From: Prevotella sp.
GTDB lineage: Bacteria; Bacteroidota; Bacteroidia; Bacteroidales; Dysgonomonadaceae
Reading direction: 5' to 3'
DNA length: 7,876 nucleotides
Assembly (NCBI GenBank): GCA_031263965.1
Contig: JAISES010000250.1
Coordinates: 1-7,876, forward strand
The notes beneath the pieces were generated by a model. That model was given only the letters and a program-made list of their open reading frames with translations. It made no database searches and was not told the DNA's origin. Position numbers and translations under genes: made by a program. Below are positions 1 to 7,300 of the stretch, one piece after another. Each line of letters starts with the position of its first letter. The first letter of the stretch is position 1.

Positions 1-221
1 TTTTGTTTAGCCGGCAAGCTGGTTGTGGGTCGGCTATCCGGTACAGCCTTGACTTTTTGTAACTTTTTGGTCAAGCAAAAAGTTAAGAAAAAGGAATCGT
101 AGATTCCGAATAATAAAAACGAACGTATATTTTAAACATAATCAAACCACTGATCGGTATTGTTCAATAAATAGCAACTTGAATTAACTAAATTCCGCGA
201 TGAACCAAGTTGGTCTGTGGT
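1..221. other. Non-coding region downstream of the corrinoid operon
   Basis: No convincing gene is seen here. The plus strand is open in frame 1 from the window edge to a TAG at 100-102 (33 codons). This reading runs straight through a hairpin-forming A/T repeat and has no recognisable domain, so I do not call it a coding region. The stretch holds an A/T-rich hairpin (48-93), a small GGAATC-GTA-GATTCC dyad (93-107) and a nested inverted repeat (166-230) that reaches into the end of the adenosyltransferase gene. It is probably the 3' untranslated and termination region of the minus-strand operon. Confidence 0.6.
48..93. repeat. A/T-rich imperfect hairpin, intergenic repeat-like
   Basis: The arm TAACTTTTTG (60-69) is a perfect reverse complement of CAAAAAGTTA (76-85), around a 6-nt loop GTCAAG (70-75). 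The stem continues after a small internal loop with CTTTTT (53-58) against AAAAAG (88-93). The loop sequence GTCAAG is itself the reverse complement of CTTGAC (48-53), so an alternative pairing exists. ACTTTTTG also occurs twice as a direct repeat (52-59, 62-69). From memory, similar CTTGACTTTTTG-type hairpins are scattered between genes in Bacteroidota, but repetition cannot be shown from this window. The U-rich stretches lie inside the stem, so this is not a textbook terminator. Confidence 0.5.
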
Positions 222-230
222 CTATTTATT
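166..230 (-). terminator. Nested inverted repeat at the 3' end of the operon, possible terminator
   Basis: AATAAATAG (166-174) is the perfect reverse complement of CTATTTATT (222-230). Directly inside it, CAACTTG (175-181) is the perfect reverse complement of CAAGTTG (206-212). Together they give 16 base pairs interrupted by a one-sided 9-nt bulge (213-221). A further inner pair is GAATT/AATTC (181-185, 191-195). One outer arm contains the TAG stop codon of the adenosyltransferase gene. In the minus-strand transcript the structure would form at the end of the message and run into a U-rich segment (CUAUUUAUU). A terminator or 3'-end stabilising role is an inference; the inverted repeat itself is seen directly. 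Confidence 0.4.
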
Positions 231-803
231 TTTATCATCCTGTTTCCTTTTATACAGAAAATGCTGCCATTTATCCTCTATTTTTCCTTGCAACTGCATC
301 TCATAACGGGCCATTACAAACAGAAGGTCCGATAACCGGTTTATAAACCGGAGAATCGTTACAGGTACTTCGTCCTTCCGGTTTAAAGTCCACAACCGGC
401 GTTCGCTTCTGCGGGCAATAGTACGCGCCAGTTGCAGATGGGACGAAACCAAGTTGCCTCCGGGCAAGATAAAGAAACGACTGTCTTCGAGTTTTTCAGT
501 AAACTGATCTATCAACTGCTCACAAAATGCAACCATCTCTTCATTCAGCTTATTCGGATTTTTCTCCCGGACAGCAGAAGGGGTTGCCACATGCGACATA
601 ACAACCATTATCTCCGTCTGAACAGAAAATAATATGTGGTCAAACTCGTGTTTTTCAGGCAGGCAGGCGCGTACAACACCTAACATGCTGTTCAGTTCAT
701 CCAGGCATCCATTGGCTTCGATACGTATATCATCTTTATCTATCCTTTGTCCGCCGTGTATTCCTGTTTTTCCTTTATCTCCCGACCGGGTATATATTTT
801 CAT
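222..803 (-). CDS. pduO: PduO-type corrinoid (cob(I)alamin / cob(I)yrinate a,c-diamide) adenosyltransferase
   Basis: This cytoplasmic enzyme transfers the 5'-deoxyadenosyl group of ATP to reduced Co(I) corrinoid, giving the adenosyl form. The 193-residue length is normal for the PduO/MMAB family. Family marks are the N-terminal ATP-binding segment YTRSGDKGKTGIHGG (4-18), the DELNS stretch (35-39), FILPGG (111-116), the arginine-rich ARTIARRSERR (126-136) and INRLSDLLFVMAR (154-166). The helix segment that usually reads like LGAELA is MSHVAT here (69-74), and the usual TRTGD is TRSGD, so it is a somewhat divergent, probably phylum-specific subgroup. The start lies 6 nt after the cobB stop, so the two are surely cotranscribed. 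Since CobB makes cobyrinate a,c-diamide, the physiological substrate may be that intermediate as well as salvaged cobinamide or cobalamin. Family call firm; exact substrate inferred. Confidence 0.93.
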   Translation of the reverse strand: MKIYTRSGDKGKTGIHGGQRIDKDDIRIEANGCLDELNSMLGVVRACLPEKHEFDHILFSVQTEIMVVMSHVATPSAVREKNPNKLNEEMVAFCEQLIDQFTEKLEDSRFFILPGGNLVSSHLQLARTIARRSERRLWTLNRKDEVPVTILRFINRLSDLLFVMARYEMQLQGKIEDKWQHFLYKRKQDDKNK

Positions 804-809
804 ATCATT

Positions 810-2111
810 TCATTTGAATAGATCCAACAAATTATCCATTTCGGCCCAATAAATATGGGTATATCCTGCGATCAGATTTTTATATCTGAATAATTTCGTT
901 CCTGCCGGTTGCCTTTTTGCGTTTAGAATCTCTATATCAATCTGCAAATCTTTATTCTCTTTTTCTATAGATGAATAATGGAATTCATGCCCTTTTATAT
1001 CTACGTTGTTATATCGGAATTGCCGGTAGCCCAGCTTCAGTTTCATAGGCTGCATAGTTGCCATTTGCCCTAATATGCCTGCCATGGGATATATCCTGCC
1101 CTCTGCGTCTGTAATTGAATCAGACAGATACATCATTCCTCCGCATTCGGCAAGGGTTTTGCCTCCATTCTCTATATACATCCGGATGCTTTCCAGCATT
1201 GATTTATTGCGACTCAATTCATCCGGATATAGTTCCGGATAACCACCCGGAAGATATAACAAATCGGAAGCGGGTAATTCTTTATCATTCAGCGGACTGA
1301 AAAAGGCCACTTTACCCCGCCGTTTCAGATATTCTATATTCTCATGATATACAAAATTGAAAGCAGCATCCCGAGCCACAGCTATATTAAGGTTTGGGGT
1401 TGCGTGTTCTGCCGGACGATTTGCAGGTGAATTTATTTCCCTCGATGTAATTTTGAGCAGCCGGTCTATGTCCACTGTTTTTTCCACCAACCCTGCTATT
1501 TTGTTTGCCAGATCATCAAAATGACTTTGCCCGTCAAGGCTCAATCCTAAGTGGCGCGAGGGCGTTTCTATCTCCTGATTTTTAAGCAAATAACCCAATG
1601 GTTCTACTTCTACATCGTTACAGGCATCTTTCAGAAAACTGTAATGACTTTCCGAACCGACGAAATTGAATATGACCCCTGCAACCTTTATGCCCGGACA
1701 AAACTCTTTAAACCCGTGAATCAAAGCGGCAGCCGAATAAGCCATGGACTTTGCATTGACAACCAGAATAACAGGTATATCGAGCAACCTTGCAATTTCA
1801 GCGCTGCTTCCCTTCATTTTATCATAGCCATCATACAAGCCCATAACACCTTCGGCTATACAAACATCTTTATCCGTAGCATACTTGTTGTACAAATGTC
1901 TTACGTGCTCTGTTGATGACAGGAATAAATCGAGATTTACAGATGGATTAGACGCCGCTGCCTCATGAAACTTTGTATCAATATAATCGGGTCCGCATTT
2001 AAAGGGTTGTATATTTAGTCCTCTATTAGCCAACGCCTTTAATAAACCGATAGTCAGGGTTGTTTTTCCCGAACCTGAGTTTGCCGCGCCTATAAGAAAC
2101 TGTGATTTCAT
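810..2111 (-). CDS. cobB: Cobyrinate a,c-diamide synthase (CobB/CbiA family)
   Basis: This enzyme amidates the a and c side-chain carboxylates of cobyrinate, using glutamine and ATP, in the cytoplasmic corrin-ring branch of cobalamin synthesis. The 433 residues fit the family. The N-terminal synthetase half starts with a P-loop-like ANSGSGKTT (10-18), followed by GPDYID (40-45) and EGVMGLYDG (87-95). The C-terminal half is a class I glutamine amidotransferase domain: LYLPGGYPELYP, the nucleophile Cys323 in AECGGMMYLS, GHEFHYS (374-380) and a late His419 in YTHIYW, the likely partner of the cysteine. I chose the ATG at 2111. A TTG three codons further upstream (2120) is in frame but gives only an unconserved MLP extension and would overlap the candidate promoter box. 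The gene is first in a two-gene operon with the adenosyltransferase, which performs a following step. cbiA is an equivalent name. Confidence 0.95.
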   Translation of the reverse strand: MKSQFLIGAANSGSGKTTLTIGLLKALANRGLNIQPFKCGPDYIDTKFHEAAASNPSVNLDLFLSSTEHVRHLYNKYATDKDVCIAEGVMGLYDGYDKMKGSSAEIARLLDIPVILVVNAKSMAYSAAALIHGFKEFCPGIKVAGVIFNFVGSESHYSFLKDACNDVEVEPLGYLLKNQEIETPSRHLGLSLDGQSHFDDLANKIAGLVEKTVDIDRLLKITSREINSPANRPAEHATPNLNIAVARDAAFNFVYHENIEYLKRRGKVAFFSPLNDKELPASDLLYLPGGYPELYPDELSRNKSMLESIRMYIENGGKTLAECGGMMYLSDSITDAEGRIYPMAGILGQMATMQPMKLKLGYRQFRYNNVDIKGHEFHYSSIEKENKDLQIDIEILNAKRQPAGTKLFRYKNLIAGYTHIYWAEMDNLLDLFK

Positions 2112-2117
2112 AGGTAA

Positions 2118-2125
2118 CAAAAGTA
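2118..2125 (-). promoter_or_regulatory. Candidate -7 box for the cobB operon
   Basis: Read on the minus strand, TACTTTTG (2125 down to 2118) matches the Bacteroidota -7 consensus TAnnTTTG. It lies only 6 nt before the chosen ATG, so transcription from it would give a nearly leaderless message. The nearest upstream TTTG (2154-2151) is about 25 nt away, longer than the usual 19-21 nt spacing, so the match is incomplete. AAAATTTG (2133-2126) is an alternative with a 17-nt spacing to the same TTTG. Treat it as tentative. Confidence 0.3.
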
Positions 2126-2171
2126 CAAATTTTGGTCAGAAAATCATATTCAAAAGCAAATAAGTCCAGGG

Positions 2172-2186
2172 CAAACAGTTTCTTAA
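2172..2186. repeat. Solo copy of the inverted-repeat element's tip
   Basis: CAAACAGTTTCTTAA here is identical over 15 bp to 2945-2959, the right tip plus 3 flanking bases of the inverted-repeat element downstream of smpB, and has the same orientation. The similarity stops inside the tip: the preceding bases read CCAGGG where the element has ATAAAATT. It could be the remnant of an older insertion between cobB and smpB, a shared binding site, or chance in A/T-rich DNA. The match is seen directly; the interpretation is open. Confidence 0.45.
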
Positions 2187-2224
2187 ACCATTATTGGCTA
2201 ATTGCCAGTCAGATAAACTTAAAT

Positions 2225-2255
2225 TTTATTAATCTGCTTTTATTTCTTATTTTTG
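2225..2255 (+). promoter_or_regulatory. Candidate smpB promoter
   Basis: TATTTTTG (2248-2255) matches the Bacteroidota -7 consensus TAnnTTTG. TTTA at 2225-2228 sits 19 nt upstream, in the place expected for the TTTG-like -33 element (one mismatch). Transcription would begin around 2260, leaving a leader of roughly 20-25 nt before the smpB ATG. No Shine-Dalgarno sequence is visible, which is common in this phylum. Confidence 0.45.
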
Positions 2256-2283
2256 TAAGTTTAAATATATCTTGAGCTTAATT

Positions 2284-2736
2284 ATGACTCAACAATCAAT
2301 CAATATAAAGAATAAACGCGCCGGTTTCGATTATGAATTTGTTGAAACTTTCACCGCCGGAATTGTACTTACGGGTACGGAGATCAAGTCTGTTCGCTTG
2401 GGGAAAGCCAGTCTGGTAGACACTTTCTGTATGTTCGAAAAGAATGAACTCTGGGTGCGCAATATGTATATAGCCGAATATTTTTACGGTTCGTATAACA
2501 ATCATGCCGCTCGCCGCGACCGTAAGTTATTATTGAATAAGAAAGAATTAAAAAGAATAGAGCGTTTAGTTAAAGAAACCGGATATACGATTGTGCCGAC
2601 CCGTGTTTTCTTAAACGAAAGAGGCTTAGCAAAAGTTGTAATAGCTGTTGCCCGTGGTAAGAAGCAATATGACAAACGCCAGTCTCTTCGCGAGAAAGAT
2701 GATAAACGTGCTATGGATCGTGCTATGAAGTTTTAA
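2284..2736 (+). CDS. smpB: SsrA-binding protein SmpB
   Basis: SmpB binds the tRNA-like domain of tmRNA and delivers it, with EF-Tu, to stalled ribosomes for trans-translation. The 150 residues are typical. Conserved parts are the N-terminal [14 protein letters not shown], the [15 protein letters not shown] segment of the OB-fold core, the [13 protein letters not shown] stretch, the [19 protein letters not shown] strand and a strongly basic C-terminal tail ([15 protein letters not shown]), which reads the empty mRNA channel in known SmpB proteins. The ATG at 2284 is chosen because it begins [12 protein letters not shown], in line with the family; a TTG at 2272 would add four residues and lies within the short leader. 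The tmRNA gene itself is not in this window. The gene is divergent from cobB and followed by an inverted-repeat element. Confidence 0.97.
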   Translation: MTQQSINIKNKRAGFDYEFVETFTAGIVLTGTEIKSVRLGKASLVDTFCMFEKNELWVRNMYIAEYFYGSYNNHAARRDRKLLLNKKELKRIERLVKETGYTIVPTRVFLNERGLAKVVIAVARGKKQYDKRQSLREKDDKRAMDRAMKF

Positions 2737-2760
2737 TACAGGATAAGATTTAAGGTTCTT

Positions 2761-2956
2761 AGAAACTGTTTGAATTTTATAGCAAATTTTTTTTATAGGT
2801 ATTTTCAGATGGATTTTATTCTTTTTGCTTGCAGGTTTAGCGGGCTAAACCAAAAGAAAAAAGGGGAAAATACGCTGAAAAGAGCATAAAAAAATTGCTA
2901 AGAAGTTTTTTTTAAATCCTATAATAATATTTTTCGATAAAATTCAAACAGTTTCT
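2761..2956. mobile_element. 196-bp MITE-like inverted-repeat element
   Basis: The ends are a perfect 20-bp inverted repeat: AGAAACTGTTTGAATTTTAT (2761-2780) and its reverse complement (2937-2956). Inside, the arms are also imperfectly complementary. 2781-2841 pairs with 2844-2899 in blocks: AGCAA plus a T-run, TTTTCAG, ATTTT, TTTTT and GGTTTAGC. The right arm carries 37 extra bases (2900-2936) between its tip and the paired part. The whole unit could fold into one long hairpin. It has no coding capacity. No clear target-site duplication is seen; the flanks are GGTTCTT on the left and TAATAAT on the right. It fills most of the gap between smpB and the membrane-protein gene, ending 14 bp before the latter's ATG. 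The structure is direct observation; mobility is inferred. Confidence 0.65.
2834..2851. repeat. Central palindrome of the inverted-repeat element
   Basis: GGTTTAGC-GG-GCTAAACC has perfect 8-bp arms around two bases. It is the apex of the larger inverted-repeat element and its most G/C-rich part. On the plus strand an A-rich stretch follows it and on the minus strand it is followed by GCAAGCAAAAAG. A factor-independent terminator is therefore unlikely in either direction, since no U-tract follows. Confidence 0.6.
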
Positions 2957-2970
2957 TAATAATTATATCG

Positions 2971-4335
2971 ATGATTAGTGTAACCCCTGATAAAAAGAAT
3001 AGCATAAAGAACATTGGTTTCGTTTTTTCGGTAATTCTTACCGGCGTTCTTTTTTATCTCCTCAACCGGCATTTTTTGCCATATATGGATGATTGGGGCT
3101 ATACTTTCGCACATACAGGCAAAAAGCCCCAGAATATATTTGAGATTTTTCAGTCTGAATATAGCCAATACATGAGATGGGGCGGCAGAAGTGTTGTCCA
3201 TGTAATAGCGCGAATTTTATTGTGGGTCGGAGAAATATGGAGCGATGTATTAAATGCCATTGCCTATCTTGGGCTAGTACTGCTTATCTATTTTATTGCT
3301 AACAGGCAGAAGGGCATGAATGTTCCGTTATTTTTCCTGATAAATATACTAATCTGGTTTTCCTTGCCTTCTTTCTCCCAGAACATCCTATGGATAACAG
3401 GCCGTGCGAACTATCTTTGGGGATGCCTTATTATTTATGGCTTGATGGCCTTATATGTTTCTCATTTTTTCGATAAAAAGAAAAAAGATAATGTTCCGGG
3501 GCGTTTAGCTGTTTTATTCGGAGGGATTATAGCCGGATGGACAAATGAAAACATGGGCATAGCGCTTATATTCTTTCTTTTATCGCTTTTGTCGTACCTG
3601 AAATATGATAAAGAAAAAATTCCCAAATGGATGGTATGGGGATTGCTGGGTGTTATAGCCGGATACATTGTGATGATGCTTTCGCCGGGTAATGCATATC
3701 GAAGCCAAAGTGAATTTATACTGATCCATAAAATAAATAAGGTTCCTTTGTCATTCTATTTTTATCGTTTTGTTACAATTGCAAAATACTCATGCATATA
3801 CCTGCGATATCCGGTTTTAATCTATATTTGCAGCATGGCGCTATTTTTGTGGAAAGGAGAAAAAAATAAAGAAAAGAAGAAACGTATTCTATTCCTATCT
3901 CTGCTTTTTCTCTGTACGTCGGTTGTTGCAACGGTTGTCATGAGCGGTTCGCCTTCTTTCCCCGACAGGGCATGGTTTGGTATAATTATTATGCTGATAA
4001 CCTCAATTGTTATGCTATATGCTAATATCGATTGGCCGGACTTGAAACTGCGGGTCGGTAATTATATAGTTGTATCAGCTCTTGTCATTATATATTTTAT
4101 TTCCTTTTCAGAAAGTTATTCTGATCTTTTAAGGTTTGAAAAAGTCTGCCGGCACAGAGATAAACTTGCCGATGAAGCAATACAAAAAGGACTTAAAAAT
4201 ATTGTTATAGAAGATATTATATTTGTACAGAAAAAATCCCCTTTAGCGGTTCTGGACTTATATGATTGGTTGATACTGGACGGTAGCTTCGATCAAAGAT
4301 ATGGACATTACAAAGGAGTGGAGTGGAGTCGATAA
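2971..4335 (+). CDS. Multi-pass membrane protein, DUF6056-like, possible GT-C-type glycosyltransferase
   Basis: This 454-residue protein has a lysine-rich N-terminus, then a membrane segment at about 14-31, and many further hydrophobic stretches (about 92-110, 117-133, 150-165, 179-200, 220-237, 278-294, 305-324, 335-351, 363-379). A soluble C-terminal tail follows (about 385-454). Between the first two membrane segments lies a polar loop with DDWGY (40-44) and RWGGR (69-73). Later conserved-looking motifs are WITGRANYLWG (141-151), GWTNENMG (189-196), LSPGN (237-241) and SGSPSFPDRAWFG (325-337). I recognise this pattern as the uncharacterised DUF6056 family. An acidic pair in the first outer loop is typical of GT-C glycosyltransferases that use lipid-linked sugar donors; that function is inference. 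The only sensible start is the ATG at 2971, just after the inverted-repeat element. No Shine-Dalgarno sequence or strong promoter is seen. TATTTTTC (2928-2935) inside the element is a one-mismatch -7 box. Confidence 0.75.
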   Translation: MISVTPDKKNSIKNIGFVFSVILTGVLFYLLNRHFLPYMDDWGYTFAHTGKKPQNIFEIFQSEYSQYMRWGGRSVVHVIARILLWVGEIWSDVLNAIAYLGLVLLIYFIANRQKGMNVPLFFLINILIWFSLPSFSQNILWITGRANYLWGCLIIYGLMALYVSHFFDKKKKDNVPGRLAVLFGGIIAGWTNENMGIALIFFLLSLLSYLKYDKEKIPKWMVWGLLGVIAGYIVMMLSPGNAYRSQSEFILIHKINKVPLSFYFYRFVTIAKYSCIYLRYPVLIYICSMALFLWKGEKNKEKKKRILFLSLLFLCTSVVATVVMSGSPSFPDRAWFGIIIMLITSIVMLYANIDWPDLKLRVGNYIVVSALVIIYFISFSESYSDLLRFEKVCRHRDKLADEAIQKGLKNIVIEDIIFVQKKSPLAVLDLYDWLILDGSFDQRYGHYKGVEWSR

Positions 4336-4377
4336 ACATACAAATGGTTGGCTCTTTCTAAACATTAATACATAGAT

Positions 4378-7300
4378 ATGCAAAAGATACAAGATATACT
4401 TAAAGAGAGAATTCTTATACTCGATGGCGCCATGGGTACCATGATCCAGCGATATAAACTTACGGAAGAAGATTTTCGCGGAGAGCGATTCAAAGATTTC
4501 AACGTATTGCTGAAAGGCAATAACGATCTGCTATGCCTTACCCGTCCGGATGTAATAGAAGCCATCCACCGCGAATATCTGGAAGTAGGAGCCGATATTA
4601 TTGAAACGAATACATTCAATGCCAATTCCATTTCGATGGAAGACTATAATATGTCCGGTTTGGTAAAAGAAATAAATATTGCCGCTGCTAAACTTGCGAG
4701 AAAAGCCGCCGATGATTATACAAAACAAAGTCCGGATAAACCTCGGTTTGTAGCCGGATCGATAGGGCCTACCAATAAAACGGCATCGATGAGTCCGAAG
4801 GTAGAAAACCCTATCTTTCGCGCTGTAACTTTCGATGATCTCCGCTTTGCTTACAAAGAGCAGATAGAAGGGCTGGTAGACGGAGGTGTAGACTTGCTGC
4901 TGATAGAAACTATATTCGACACATTGAATGCCAAAGCGGCCCTGTTTGCAGCGGAAGAAGTGCGTAAAGAAAGGAATTTAAACTTACCTGTAATGGTATC
5001 GGTAACGTTATCGGACAAGGGCGGCCGTACATTGTCGGGGCAGACAATCGGGGGATTCTTAGCCTCTGTCGGTCATATCGATTTTCTTTCCATCGGCCTT
5101 AACTGCTCGTTCGGAGCATCGGATATGAAGCCATTCCTGAAAGAGTTGGGGCGTATTGCTCCTGCTTACATCTCTGCTTATCCGAACGCAGGGCTACCCA
5201 ATCAATTTGGAGAATATGACGAAACGCCTGAAATAATGGCGGGGCAGATCAAGGAATATGTAAATGAAGGCCTGGTAAATATTCTCGGAGGCTGTTGTGG
5301 TACTACACCCGACCATATAGCTAAATATGTAGACCTTGTAGAAGGAGCAACACCTCACAAACCGGCAGGTAAACCCGGATATATGTGGTTGTCGGGATTA
5401 GAATTGTTGGAAGCCAAACCTGAAATCAATTTTATAAATGTGGGCGAGCGGCTCAATGTCGCAGGTTCCCGCAAGTTCCTCCGCCTGATAAAAGAAGGGA
5501 AATACGAAGAAGCTCTTACGATTGCGCATAAGCAAGTAGAAGACGGGGCGCAGATACTCGATGTGAATATGGATGAGGGCTTGCTCGACGGGGTAAAGGA
5601 AATGACAACCTTCCTCAACCTGATGGCTTCCGATCCGGATGTATCGCGTATCCCTGTCATGATCGACTCTTCCAAATGGGAAGTGCTCGAAGCCGGCTTG
5701 AAGTGTGTGCAGGGAAAACCTGTTTTAAATTCCATCTCCCTGAAAAACGGAGAAGAAGAATTCCTGCATCAGGCGCGGCTCATTAAGCAATATGGAGCTG
5801 CTGTTATAGTAATGGCCTTTGATGAAGAGGGACAAGCAGATACTTTTCCCCGTAGGAAAGAAATTTGTGAACGGGCATATAATCTGTTGGTCAATGACGG
5901 ATTTAATCCGGTGGATATAATCTTCGACCCTAATATTCTGGCAATAGCTACGGGTATAGAAGAGCATCGCAATTACGCGGTAGATTTTCTCGATACAATA
6001 ACCTGGATAAAAGGAAACCTTCCTCAGGCGAAAATCAGCGGAGGGGTAAGCAACCTTTCGTTCTCATTCCGTGGAAATGACTACGTTCGTGAAGCTATGC
6101 ACGCTGTATTCCTGTACTATGCTATTCAGCGCGGCATGGATATGGGAATCGTTAATCCGGGACAATCGGTAGTGTACGACGACATTCCTCCCGAACTGAG
6201 AAATCTGGTTGAAGATGTAATCTTTAACCGCAGGCCGGAAGCTACCGACGAATTAATTGAGTATGCCGAGAAGGTAAAAAATGAAAAATTAGGGCAAACA
6301 GAACAAAAAGTAGAGGAATGGCGGTCGTTTCCTCTTGATGAGCGTATTCAGTATGCCTTGATGAAAGGTATCAGCGATTATCTGGAAGAAGATTTGACCG
6401 AAGCGTTGAAGGTATATCCGAAAGCTGTCGATATTATAGATAAGCCTTTGATGGAAGGCATGAACAAGGTTGGAGACTTGTTCGGCGCGGGCAAGATGTT
6501 CTTGCCTCAGGTTGTAAAAACTGCCCGTACGATGAAGCGTGCCGTGGCTTTTCTTCAACCTACCCTGGAGGCTCAGAAAGCATCTGCCGCAGGAAGCAAC
6601 AAAGCCGGAAAACTTCTGATAGCTACCGTTAAAGGAGATGTGCACGATATTGGTAAAAATATTGTAGCCATTATTCTGGCATGTAATAACTACGAAGTTA
6701 TCGATCTGGGTGTGATGACACCTCCGGAAGTCATCATCCGGAAAGTAGAGGAAGAACAGCCCGACATCCTTTGTCTGAGCGGGTTGATCACTCCATCGTT
6801 GGAAGAAATGAGCATAGTTGCCCATGAAATGGAAAAAGCAGGTTTCTCTATTCCACTGATGATTGGCGGTGCTACCACATCCAAGCTGCATACTGCGATA
6901 AAGATAGATCCGAAATACAACAACGGATCGGTAGTGTATGTAAAAGATGCGTCCCAGGCTCCTTCAACAGTGAGTAAGTTGATAAATCCGAAGACGAAAG
7001 ATGATTATATAAATGAAGTAAAGCAGGAATATAATTCCTTGCGCGAATCGGCAGGCGATAAAAAAGCGGATTTGTTGCCTTTGTCCGACGTGCTGGATAA
7101 AGGAATGAAAACAGACTGGACAAATTATAAAGCGCCTGAACCGAAAGTCGCAGGTCGCCAGATATTAAAGGCTATTCCGGTCGGACAAATTGTCCCTTAT
7201 ATAGATTGGAAATTCTTTTTCCATTCATGGAACTTGTCCGCGCGCTATGCTTCTATACAAAATATTGACGATTGTCCGTCATGCCGGGCTACATGGCTCA

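Noticed and set aside
1..102. Open frame of 33 codons from the left window edge to a TAG, possibly the end of a plus-strand gene
   Set aside because: It reads through a hairpin repeat, is low in complexity towards its end (KVKKKES) and shows no recognisable domain.
148..160. ACCACTG resembling a B12-box core
   Set aside because: It lacks the GCC start and the neighbouring conserved bases, and it lies downstream of the corrinoid operon, not in a leader.
1551..1916. Plus-strand open frame of 121 codons inside cobB
   Set aside because: It is antisense to a well-conserved enzyme and its translation shows no domain.
2112..2120. TTG start at 2120 giving CobB three extra residues
   Set aside because: The P-loop comes at its usual distance from the ATG at 2111, and the extension overlaps a promoter-like box.
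2272..2283. TTG start giving SmpB four extra residues
   Set aside because: The ATG at 2284 fits the family's usual N-terminus, and the extension would use most of the short leader.
2834..2851. Central palindrome as a factor-independent terminator of smpB
   Set aside because: It is followed by an A-rich stretch, not a T-run, on the plus strand, and it forms the centre of a larger inverted repeat.
2956..3201. Minus-strand open frame overlapping the start of the membrane-protein gene
   Set aside because: It is antisense to the conserved DDWGY region and ends in the tip of the inverted-repeat element; no support as a gene.
6289..6891. Minus-strand open frame of 200 codons inside metH
   Set aside because: It is an antisense shadow of the strongly conserved metH cap and cobalamin domains, with no recognisable protein features.
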